Below, in pieces: positions 32,994 to 41,400 of a stretch of 64,000 nucleotides of DNA (its first letter is position 1; the number at the start of each line of letters is the position of its first letter). The position numbers and the translations under genes are program-made. The DNA lies in contig NZ_JACCBB010000001.1 in NCBI RefSeq assembly GCF_013409345.1, positions 4,774,001 through 4,838,000 on the forward strand. Direction: 5' to 3'. Source of the stretch: Kineococcus aurantiacus (GTDB lineage: Bacteria; Actinomycetota; Actinomycetes; Actinomycetales; Kineococcaceae). The notes under the pieces were generated by a model. The model searched no databases and had not been told where the DNA came from. It worked only from the letters and a program-made list of their open reading frames with translations.

Positions 32994-33049
32994 CCAGCTA
33001 CGAACCAACCGTAAGCAGCCTGTCGCCTCTTCTTCGGAAGCTGTCATGA
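32990..33049 (+). CDS. 19-residue ORF between cap3 and the effector
   Basis: The frame MTSYEPTVSSLSPLLRKLS starts in the ATGA that ends cap3 and stops in the ATGA that starts the effector gene. Both junctions are the coupling overlaps used elsewhere in this operon, so ribosomes leaving cap3 would translate it and hand over to the effector. It could be a small regulator, a leader peptide that sets effector dose, or the remnant of a lost gene. There is no homology evidence and no separate ribosome site beyond the coupling. Confidence 0.4.
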   Translation: MTSYEPTVSSLSPLLRKLS

Positions 33050-34506
33050 AACCTCCCGCCCGTGGTGCTGCCGTGCGCGGTGACGACTACCAGTACGCGT
33101 GGGCCTGGCTGCGGGCCTGCGATGCTCTGAACGACCCCGGCGTTGAGTCGATCAGTGTCGAAGACGCCGGATCCGGCCAGTTCGACGACGTCGTCACTCG
33201 CCGACGAGACGAGCGCGCCGACCGATACGACCAGGTCAAGAGCTCAAATTCTGGCGACGTGAGCATTGACGAAGACTGGTTGACGACGTCCGCAACCCGC
33301 AAGGGATCTAGTCCCTTGCAACATTTCTATCGCACCTGGAAGACACTGCGAGGACAATCTCGCCCCTTCGAGCTGCGACTGATCACCAACCGGGGCTTCG
33401 ATGCGACGCACCAGCTGCTCGGCAAGAGTCGCGACAACTACAGCAGCCGAATCCGCATCGACGACGTCGCGAAAGCCACGCCCAGGACTGACCTTGGAGA
33501 AGCCCGCGACCGGTGGTCCACTCACTTGGGCATCGACACCCAGGAACTCCTCGATTTCCTTGCTGTGGTTCGCTGGGAGCAGGCGGGCTCGGAGGAGCGA
33601 CTTCGGGAAGACGCCAAACCACGGATGCAGCTCGCAGGCCTGCGTGATGACGACGAGGCCGTCAACACCGGTGTCGCCATCATGCGGGAGCTGGTCAAGA
33701 CCGGTGATGGTCCGCGAGGTGTCGATGAGCTGCGGGAGGCAGTGGCCGCAAAGAATCTGCTTGCTTCCACCGCGCAGCTAGTTCTGGCCGTTGATGCGAT
33801 TGACCGACCGTCCTCCCCTGAGTTGGCCCATGTCCGTCTCGACTGGGTCGACCGCTTCCCGGGCGATGACGTGCGCCTGCGCTATCGGGTAGAGGATGAC
33901 ACCGCGTGGACCGTTGAGTTCCCCGCGGACCTGCGTCGCGCGCGCAGCGTCTTGGAGGCCTATCAGACCCAGCGTGTCTTCGTCACAGGTGCGTCGCGGT
34001 TGTCGACCCACTTCGCGATCGGTCATGAACTGCCTGATGTCCGCCGATGGGTCCTTGCTATACAACAGCGCAGCGAGGTATGGACGACCGATGCTGAACT
34101 GGCCGCCAATGTCGTGGTCAAATCCTCCTCGCCGCGGGCGACCAGTCGCGGTGATGAACTTGCTGTTGTGGTGGCGCTGTCGAACCCGGTCGAGGATCTT
34201 ATCGCTCCGGTGCGTCGGTGCATCACGGATCACGACTTGCCGGTCGGGAAGATCCTCGTTCTCGCGCCAGAGTCGACGCCGGGTCCGGATGCGGTCGCCT
34301 CGAACGGGTGGTTGATCGCCTGGGTGCGCCAGGCGCGAGACCGCATCCGGCGCGCAGCCGGCAGCGCCACCCGGATCCACCTCTTCATGAGCGCTCCAGC
34401 CGTAGCGGCCCTCATGCTCGGTCATCAGTGGAACACCCTGCCGGCGCCCACCACCCTGTATGACTTCGACAGAAGGAACTATTTCCCCACCTACCGTCTT
34501 CCCTGA
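33046..34506 (+). CDS. cap4: Cap4-like effector: N-terminal dsDNA nuclease plus SAVED domain
   Basis: 486 residues from ATG 33046. The N-terminal domain matches the DUF4297/Cap4 endonuclease: RGDDYQYAWAWLRACDAL, then SVEDAGSGQFDDVVTRR and RYDQVKSS (Asp47/48, Gln63-x-Lys65, a PD-(D/E)xK-type core). The C-terminal SAVED domain (about 290-486) ends RIHLFMSAPAVAALMLGHQWN and TLYDFDRRNYFPTYRL, the usual last strands of SAVED sensors, after VEDLIAPVRRCI and KILVLAPES. SAVED binds the cyclic oligonucleotide made by the CD-NTase and turns on indiscriminate dsDNA cutting. It is translationally coupled to the preceding short ORF. Confidence 0.88.
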   Translation: MKPPARGAAVRGDDYQYAWAWLRACDALNDPGVESISVEDAGSGQFDDVVTRRRDERADRYDQVKSSNSGDVSIDEDWLTTSATRKGSSPLQHFYRTWKTLRGQSRPFELRLITNRGFDATHQLLGKSRDNYSSRIRIDDVAKATPRTDLGEARDRWSTHLGIDTQELLDFLAVVRWEQAGSEERLREDAKPRMQLAGLRDDDEAVNTGVAIMRELVKTGDGPRGVDELREAVAAKNLLASTAQLVLAVDAIDRPSSPELAHVRLDWVDRFPGDDVRLRYRVEDDTAWTVEFPADLRRARSVLEAYQTQRVFVTGASRLSTHFAIGHELPDVRRWVLAIQQRSEVWTTDAELAANVVVKSSSPRATSRGDELAVVVALSNPVEDLIAPVRRCITDHDLPVGKILVLAPESTPGPDAVASNGWLIAWVRQARDRIRRAAGSATRIHLFMSAPAVAALMLGHQWNTLPAPTTLYDFDRRNYFPTYRLP

Positions 34507-34555
34507 CGGTAGGACCCAGCCGCCGACATCCCTGCTGACGAAGAAAGTCACCCTC

Positions 34556-35827
34556 ATGCTCGTGGTCATCCTCGGCGCCGGCGCCTCCTATGACAGTAAC
34601 CTTGACGTCCCTGTGAGCTTCAAGGACTCGCTCGCCTTTGACTTCGTCGACGACCTCACCGAGGTAACCCGCCCCCCGCTGGCTCCTCAGCTGTTCGAGA
34701 TGGACCGTCGAGTGCACCACGAGGCCGCGATGGCGTTTCCGCGGGCGGCCCCGGCTCTCCTGGACGCACGGGCCGACGTTCGCGCTGGCCTGAGCATCGA
34801 GGCCGCCCTGCAGCGGTTGCAGGACGAGTTCGACGACGACCCCGATGTTCGCGCTCAGCTGCTGTCGCTGCGCTACTACCTGCAACGCGTCCTGACGCGC
34901 ACTCCCCGCGCCTGGGACGAGGCGGCGCATGGGCAAACCTCTTACGTGTCTCTGCTCTCCCAGCTCGCCCGCTGGGCCCGCAAGGTGGGCGAGCAGCTCT
35001 GTTTGATCACCTTCAACTACGACGACATGCTCGAGCGAGCCATTGAGCGGGTCTTCGGCCACCGCATCGCCGCCTTCGGCGACTACCTCAACCATGACCT
35101 GTTCCGGCTCTACAAGCCGCACGGATCGATCACCTGGGCCTACGAGCTGCCTTGGGCGCAGGCGGTGCATAACCTCTTTCACGACGAGAGGAGGTACGAC
35201 GAGGACCGCAACAAGATCGTCGCGAGCGACCCCACCCTCGACGACGACCTGACCTTAGTGTGGCGCAGACCCACCGACGCCCCACTAGCCGAGGTGCGGC
35301 ACGATCCCTACTTGGGCCGGGGTTCGTCGGTTGCTTACATGCCGGCATTGGCGATCCCGGTCGAGAAGAAGCCTGGGCTCATCCTGCCCGGCGAGCACGA
35401 AGCCGCGATGCGCCGCGACCTGAACCACGCCAGCGCCGTTCTGGCGATCGGCTGGCGGGCTCGCGAACAGCACATCATTGACTTGCTCGCCGACGAGCTG
35501 CCGCAGCGTCGGCAGCTGCACGTCGTGGCCGAAACCGAAGACGCAGCCCGCGAGACCGCCGGCAACCTGTGGCGAACCGGCAACTTCAACCGCCACGCCT
35601 GGCACACCCGAGGGTTTGCCCACTTCGCCCGCTCGGCACCCAGCACCCTGCCCGACCAGCCTGAACGCCGCGCCGAGGCCGTGCACTCTCTGGCACCCGT
35701 CTTGCGCCAGCAGGTCCCCATGAGCACCAAGCATCCCCTGGTGCCGGACTCGGTTCAGGAGTACGACCCCGACACCGAGCTCGGAACCTACGCGCCGTTC
35801 GAGGTCCCCACCGTCCTCGACGCCTGA
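34556..35827 (+). CDS. SIR2-like domain protein, possible second defence effector
   Basis: 423 residues from ATG 34556 (a start at 34460 would overlap the effector). A SIR2-type Rossmann fold: VVILGAGASYDSNLDVP (NAD-binding Gly motif, residues 3-15), LCLITFNYDDMLERAIE (catalytic-type Asn) and LFRLYKPHGSITW (His). The second half has AVLAIGWRAREQHIIDLLADEL, the strand used in SIR2_2 defence proteins. Members of this group deplete NAD+ during phage infection. It lies 49 bp after cap4 in the same direction, so the CBASS operon may carry two killing arms, or this may be an independent system co-transcribed with it. Confidence 0.8.
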   Translation: MLVVILGAGASYDSNLDVPVSFKDSLAFDFVDDLTEVTRPPLAPQLFEMDRRVHHEAAMAFPRAAPALLDARADVRAGLSIEAALQRLQDEFDDDPDVRAQLLSLRYYLQRVLTRTPRAWDEAAHGQTSYVSLLSQLARWARKVGEQLCLITFNYDDMLERAIERVFGHRIAAFGDYLNHDLFRLYKPHGSITWAYELPWAQAVHNLFHDERRYDEDRNKIVASDPTLDDDLTLVWRRPTDAPLAEVRHDPYLGRGSSVAYMPALAIPVEKKPGLILPGEHEAAMRRDLNHASAVLAIGWRAREQHIIDLLADELPQRRQLHVVAETEDAARETAGNLWRTGNFNRHAWHTRGFAHFARSAPSTLPDQPERRAEAVHSLAPVLRQQVPMSTKHPLVPDSVQEYDPDTELGTYAPFEVPTVLDA

Positions 35828-35872
35828 GACATGACCCGATCCACGAGACCGCGACGCACCCCGGAGACCACC

Positions 35873-36097
35873 ATGACGCTGCAGACCGAAAGGGAAGACA
35901 TCGTCCGTCGCCTTGACGACGTCGGGCACGCGGCCGCCCCTGCGAACCTCACCCCGGGCGACCTCGCCGGCAGCGACGCCACCCTTCCCTTGCTGGTCGC
36001 TACCTGGCTGAGGCTCAGCGACGACAACGACTTGATCGTCCACGCCCGCGCACTGACTGGCGCTCCAGTCTGTAATCGAGCCAGCGATGACGCCTAA
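35873..36097 (+). CDS. Small hypothetical protein between SIR2 and recombinase
   Basis: 74 residues from ATG 35873, with CGGAGA 9 bp upstream; ATG 35831 is an alternative start. The protein is acidic and helical (LQTEREDIVRRLDDVGHAAAP, LLVATWLRLSDDNDLIVHARAL). It overlaps the recombinase start by 11 bp, so all three genes are likely one transcript. No family was recognised. Confidence 0.55.
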   Translation: MTLQTEREDIVRRLDDVGHAAAPANLTPGDLAGSDATLPLLVATWLRLSDDNDLIVHARALTGAPVCNRASDDA

Positions 36098-37283
36098 AAC
36101 TGCCCCTACTGCTGCATCGAGCGCCAACCAAGTACCTCCCGAGTCGCAGGCGCAGCTACAGGCCCTCGACCAGCAGGTCCGTCGCCTGCGCGACGCCTCG
36201 GTCGCCGACAGCACCTGGAACGCCTACATGTCCGCGTGGAACCGATGGGCGCGGTGGGCAAGCGCCCACAACCTGCCGATCTTGCCCGCCCGCCCAAGCG
36301 ATGTCGCCCGCTGGATCGTTGATGACGGTGCCAGCGCCGCGGTATCCACCATCACCACCTGGACCTCGGCGATCGGGTTCGTACACCGCCAGGCCGGGCA
36401 CACCAGTCCCCTGGCCGATGCCGAGCTGCGCGACACCCTCGCCGGACTGCGACGTAACCGTCGCCGGGCTCCTGCCCAGGCTCCGCCACTATGGACCTCC
36501 GACGTCGAACGCATCCTCGCCGCCATCGACGACTCCCCTGCCGGTGGCGAGTCGCTGGCCGACGTGCGCGACCGCGCGCTGGTGCTCCTGGCCTTCGCCT
36601 CCGCCCTGCGCGCATCAGAGCTGGCCGCGTTGCAGGTCGGCGACCTCGAACCGGACACCGACGGACTGATCGTGCGGGTGCGGACGTCCAAGACCGACCA
36701 GGTCGGTCAGGGAGCCTTCGTAGGAATCCCATGGGCCCAACGGCCGCAGGTGTGTCCGGTGCGCGCGGTAGACGCCTGGCTGACGCGCCTGTATGCGGTA
36801 CTCGCAGCCGCCTCGCCCGCGGTCGCCCTCGAAGTTGGTCCCCAAGACCCTCTCGACGACGGGGAGCAGTTCGGGACGTCCGAGCGATCCTCCGCCCAAC
36901 GCGATCCGGGCCCACGGTTGTCCCTGGCTCGGCGCCGGAAGCTGCTCGCTGGCATCGACGGCGCCTTGTTCCGCTCCGTTCGCGGCAACCGCCTCGGCAC
37001 GACCACGGACGCCGACCCCACCCGAGCTCGTCTGCACCGGAACCGCGTGGGTGACATCATCACCCGCCGCGCGCAGGCCGCTGGGCTGCAAACCCCCGGC
37101 GGGGGCCGCTACTACAGCGCGCACTCCACCCGGGCTGGGTTCGCCACCCAAGCCGCGGCCAACGGAGCCAGCGAGCGGGCCATCATGGAACAGGGACGCT
37201 GGAAATCGTTGGCCGTGGCTCGTGGCTACATCCGCCGTGGCGGGGTCTTCGATGACAACGCCGCCAGCCGCCTCGGCTTGTGA
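36087..37283 (+). CDS. Tyrosine recombinase/integrase
   Basis: 398 residues. SAM-like N-terminal core-binding domain (STWNAYMSAWNRWARWASAHN, about 41-128) and a catalytic domain with Arg175 (ALRASELA), Lys202 (TSKTDQ), His346-x-x-Arg349 (AHSTRAG), Trp372 (GRWKS) and Tyr381 (RGYIRR). All catalytic positions are filled (Trp replacing the second His, as is common). An insert at about 250-310 is longer than usual. It is the last gene of the CBASS-SIR2 run. No attachment site was recognised nearby. It could mobilise the locus or be a functional partner. Confidence 0.9.
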   Translation: MTPKTAPTAASSANQVPPESQAQLQALDQQVRRLRDASVADSTWNAYMSAWNRWARWASAHNLPILPARPSDVARWIVDDGASAAVSTITTWTSAIGFVHRQAGHTSPLADAELRDTLAGLRRNRRRAPAQAPPLWTSDVERILAAIDDSPAGGESLADVRDRALVLLAFASALRASELAALQVGDLEPDTDGLIVRVRTSKTDQVGQGAFVGIPWAQRPQVCPVRAVDAWLTRLYAVLAAASPAVALEVGPQDPLDDGEQFGTSERSSAQRDPGPRLSLARRRKLLAGIDGALFRSVRGNRLGTTTDADPTRARLHRNRVGDIITRRAQAAGLQTPGGGRYYSAHSTRAGFATQAAANGASERAIMEQGRWKSLAVARGYIRRGGVFDDNAASRLGL

Positions 37284-37334
37284 CGAGCGGCGCCCTCGAC
37301 CAGGTAGCGGAGGCACTGAGCAACGTAGTCCTCG

Positions 37335-37712
37335 TCAGGTGACAGGGATTCGCTGCGGCACGAGCCAGGCAACGACCTCACCGTTGTCATCGATCTCAAG
37401 GTCGAAGGCCGGGTAGTGGCTGCGGATCTCAGCCTCGTTGCTGAGATCGACCATGATCTGTCCGGGGACACGCCGCAACGCGGCATACAACACCCGGCCA
37501 GCCTCCGGCGGGCACGTGAAGCGTTGCCCGCCCCAGGTGTGAATCTCGGTCGGGTCTCCGATCTGGGGAACGCCGATGGACTGAACGTGGTAGCCGATGA
37601 GCTGCATGTCGCTGATCATGCCGAAGATCGTGGAGCCTGTCGGGGGCTTGCGTCGCGGCGTGGAAGCTACCGACCCCCACTTCTGTGCCGGAGGCGTCCT
37701 CGACCGGGTCAT
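37335..37712 (-). CDS. Hypothetical protein, possible extra immunity protein
   Basis: 125 residues from ATG 37712 (MTRSRTPPAQKWG); ATG 37616 (MISDMQLIGYHVQ) is an alternative start. The convincing part is HVQSIGVPQIGDPTEIHTWGGQRFTCPPEAGRVLYAALRRVPGQIMVDLSNEAEI read as successive strands and helices, ending FDLEIDDNGEVVAWLVPQR. It lies downstream of the RHS 3 immunity gene in the same direction, where accessory immunity genes often accumulate. Confidence 0.45.
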   Translation of the reverse strand: MTRSRTPPAQKWGSVASTPRRKPPTGSTIFGMISDMQLIGYHVQSIGVPQIGDPTEIHTWGGQRFTCPPEAGRVLYAALRRVPGQIMVDLSNEAEIRSHYPAFDLEIDDNGEVVAWLVPQRIPVT

Positions 37713-37877
37713 CGACGTTGGTCTGCACCCAGCCACAGGATGCTCGCGACGGAGACCGTGCTGTTGAGGCGGCTTAGAACATGCGATTCTGTGCATTATC
37801 CCGTACCATGAAGGTTTAGGGAATGGCATCTGGGAGCTGCCACGCAGAGGTTGATGCGCAAGATTGCGTCAATCTGT

Positions 37878-38480
37878 CTAACGCGACGAGATGGCGTAAG
37901 AAGGCGATTCGTCATCTGGGTAGACGCCGCCTGCGGATTGTCGTCGACCCTGTTCAAGACATAGAGGCCATGGGCAGGGCTCCGTAATTTCCAGCCATGA
38001 TTTGTCTGGGATTTTTAGTGACCTCTTACCCGACAGAAATCCTGCACGATTCGGTAGTTTGCTAGATAGGTCAGGAAGGCGAGGCAGCAGGCGTTCTTCG
38101 ATTAGATTCGAAATGTGTTCTACAGTCAATTGTAAAGACGTTTGGTCGTCAATTGACCACCTGTGGCCGTGAGGTCGATCGAGAAGATGTTCGGGTCCGA
38201 ACATCAACCCAAATTCGCCCGCCTCTCCGTTGCCCGAAAATTCTAGCGAAGAGTCCTGATCGTACTTTTCGAGCCATGAGACCCAGTCTTGTGGTCGGTA
38301 GACCACGATAGACCCGCTAACGCTCCTGACTCCCAGAACCGTCTTGGTATCCGGGGTAATACTCAAAGTCGCCGTCGGACTGAAAGAAAAGTGTATGCCC
38401 TTCTTTCCGATTTCAAATCTGGGGCCGAGCGCCTCGGCCAGCTCTCGTTTGAAGGTGTTCACATTTGGTTTCTGTTTCAT
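37878..38480 (-). CDS. Putative immunity protein for RHS 3
   Basis: 200 residues from ATG 38480, overlapping the RHS 3 stop by ATGA. It is soluble, with an N-terminal strand-rich part (FEIGKKGIHFSFSPTATLSITPDTKTVLGVRSVSG) and a helical middle (LQLTVEHISNLIEERLLPRLP). The base composition is clearly more AT-rich than neighbouring genes, a sign of recent cassette exchange. The family was not recognised; the role rests on the overlap with the toxin gene. Confidence 0.7.
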   Translation of the reverse strand: MKQKPNVNTFKRELAEALGPRFEIGKKGIHFSFSPTATLSITPDTKTVLGVRSVSGSIVVYRPQDWVSWLEKYDQDSSLEFSGNGEAGEFGLMFGPEHLLDRPHGHRWSIDDQTSLQLTVEHISNLIEERLLPRLPDLSSKLPNRAGFLSGKRSLKIPDKSWLEITEPCPWPLCLEQGRRQSAGGVYPDDESPSYAISSR

Positions 38481-41400
38481 TTTTTGTACGCCGTCTTCCC
38501 GGTCTTTCTGTCAACAGTAACTCGAATGATTTTCACGCGGTATCCGTGCGCCCTCATCCAAGCGTCGGCCTGCTTCTGACGCTTACTAAGGCGAGCAGAG
38601 TTTGCTTTAACCTCATAGTAGGTAGGTCGGCCGTTCTTGTCGAAAGCTACCGCGTCGTACCGACGCTCTCCAACGCCTGGAATAGTTCTCCATGCGCCGG
38701 ACTTTCTGCCGGACCAAGCCACGTTTCCCTTGCCATAAGTTTTCTCCAGATTTGCTCTTGCAAAGTCCTCGCCGAATTGACCGACCCGCGTGGAAGAATA
38801 GAGTTTTCCTCCCGGACCGCCAGTGATTCGAATACCGCTGCCGGCACCGCCCCCGCCGCCGGGATCTGCATCCTTGGACTGATGACCATCGAGGTCAACC
38901 GACCCTACAGGGTCATTTGGGTAGACGTAGGCGTTCGCGTTCCCCCCGAAGATCGGGTCGACCGACAGGAACCGGCTTGTTCCTGGGTTGTACAGCCGTG
39001 CGCCCATCAGTGTGAGGCCGCCGCGCGCGTTGGTCGAGCGCTGCTTTCCGCCGAGCCAGTCGTACCTGCTCGTGCTGGTGTTGCCTCGGGTGGGGGTGGT
39101 GTCGATGACCATCCCGAACTCGTCGGTGGAGGGGGTCGCGATCGCGGCGGTGCTGCTGTCTGACAGGTTGGCCACGACGTCGCCGTGAAGGTTGATGACC
39201 TGCCAGCTCAGGGCACTGGTGCCGTCGGCCTTCAGGGTTGCGGTGGCGTTGAGGTTGGCGTCGGGTCCGGTGATGTACCGCGAGACGCTGCCGTCGGCTT
39301 CGTTGAGCAGAGCAGGATTGTCGTCGGAGTCGTTGTACCGGTTGGTGATCGTCGTCACGGTCCCGGACAGCGTGGTGGTCGAGGCCAGGAGCCGGTCACC
39401 GGTGGGGTCGAGGGTGAAGGTCTGGGTCTCGTTGCCCGAGCTGGCGGCCAGGGTCTGGGAGGCGACCATGTCCCCGGGGTTGTACGTCACCGCCAGCGAC
39501 GTCCCACCGACCGCGGTCGTAGCCGTGGCGGGCAGGTTCCCGCCCGTACCGCTGCCGGGGCTGGCGGCCGGGACAGCCAGGGTGCGGCCGAGACCGTCGT
39601 AGGTGTAGCCAGCGTCAGTGATCTGGTCCAGGGCGTTGTAGGCGTGGGTCCAGGCCTTACTGGTGCCGCTGGCGGTGCTGGTGGAGGGAACGGGGTAGCC
39701 GGTGGCCGCGCAGGCGCCAGCGGTGTTCGCGGTGGTGCCCTTACCGGCCTGGTTGGAGTCGGCGTCGTAGGCCCAGGAGCGGATCGCGCAGGTCGTCGAC
39801 CCCGGCACGGCGGGGGCGATGCGGGAGTCGGCGGCCGCGACCAGGCGGCCGAAGCCGTCGTAGGTGTAGCGGCGGTGCCGAGTCTGGGTCGAGACCGCGG
39901 CGCTGCCGGTGCCGACGGGGTTGCCAGCGCTGTCCAGGGGGATGGCGGTCAGAATCTGAGTGGACTCGATCTGCTGGCCGTAGGTGCTCTCCCCGCCCCC
40001 GTACTGCCCGAAGCCGGCGATGTCGGCGGTGGAGGCATCGTCCAGGAGGACGGTGCCCGCCCCGGAGCTGGTGGTGGAGCCGGTGCTGACGGTGCGGCGG
40101 ATCGCCACGCCGGTGGTGTCGTAGACGGTCCGGTTGGTGAACCCGCTGTTGGTGTACCGGGTCTGCACGGTCCGGGCGTCCAGGTCCAGGCGCATGGTGG
40201 CCGGCCCGGTGCTGGCCTGCCCCGCCGGCGCCTCGTCGGTGCTGGCGATGAGGTCGCCAGTGGTGGACTCGTAGGTGTTCGTCGCCGTCCACGTCTTACC
40301 GGCGGTCAGCGCTGAGTACCCGGCGCGGCTGGCGGCGCCGTTGTCGATCAGCTGGGTGGCGGCGACCCGGCCGCTGCTGTCGTAGCTGGTCTTGGTGGTC
40401 AAGCCGGTGGCGTCGGTGGCCGAGTAGACCCGGCCCAGGGCGTCGTACAGCGTGGTGACGGTGCTGCTGGTGGTGCCCTTGCCGTCGTCGACAGTGCTGA
40501 CGTTGCCCGCCCCGTCGTAGGTGAGGTTCTTGACCTCGGTGCCGGCGCTGACGCCGAGGGCGTTCTGGGTGGTCACGGTGGTCTGGGTGAGGCGGTCGCT
40601 GGGGCCGTCGTAGGTGTTGACGGTGGCCCGCAGCACGGTGGTGCCGACCTTCTCCTCCACCCGGGTGGGCTGGCCGGTGGTGCTGTAGCTGCTGAAGGTG
40701 GTCGGCAGTCCCGGAGTGGCGATGCCGCTCAGGCTGCCCGGGCCGGTGGAGCAGACCAGCCCGCCGAAGGCGGCGGGGGTGTTGGCCGCGCCGGTCGGGT
40801 CGCTGGTGCAGTCGTTGGTGCCCGTCCCGGACCCGTAGTAGCGGGTGATGATTGTGGAGGCCGCGGCGCCATCGGGTGCCGCGCCACCGGCGGGGCCGGG
40901 GGCGATCGGCATGCTGACCGCGATGGTCCGGCCGAAGACGTCGTAGGCGGTTCGGGTCTCGGTGGTCTCCCCGCTGTAGGTCGAGGAGGTGATGACCTTG
41001 GTGGGTTTACCGGCCGCGACGCCGCTCCAGGCGTACGTGGTCGTCGTGGTGCGCACGTCGTGGACCGGGGAGCCGATCAGCACCGAGGCGGTGCTCAAGC
41101 CGCTGACCCCGGCGAAGCTGGTCGCCTTGCCGGTCGTGGTCTGCCAGGTGCCGGTGCTGTCGCGTTCGCGGGCGTCGGTGGTGGTGGCCATGAGCTCGCC
41201 GGCGGAGATGAACCCGGTGGTGACCGTGGTGGGCAGTTCGGAGACGGTCGCGTCGGTGGGGCGGTTCTGGTCGTAGGTGGTCTTGGTGACCGAGCGGGCC
41301 GGGACGGCGGTCGCCGAACCGTCGGCGATGCCGTCCTTGGTGATGGTCAGCTTCAGCGGCGCCACGGTGGTGGCGGCGACCTCGGCGGGGGCGTTGACCT

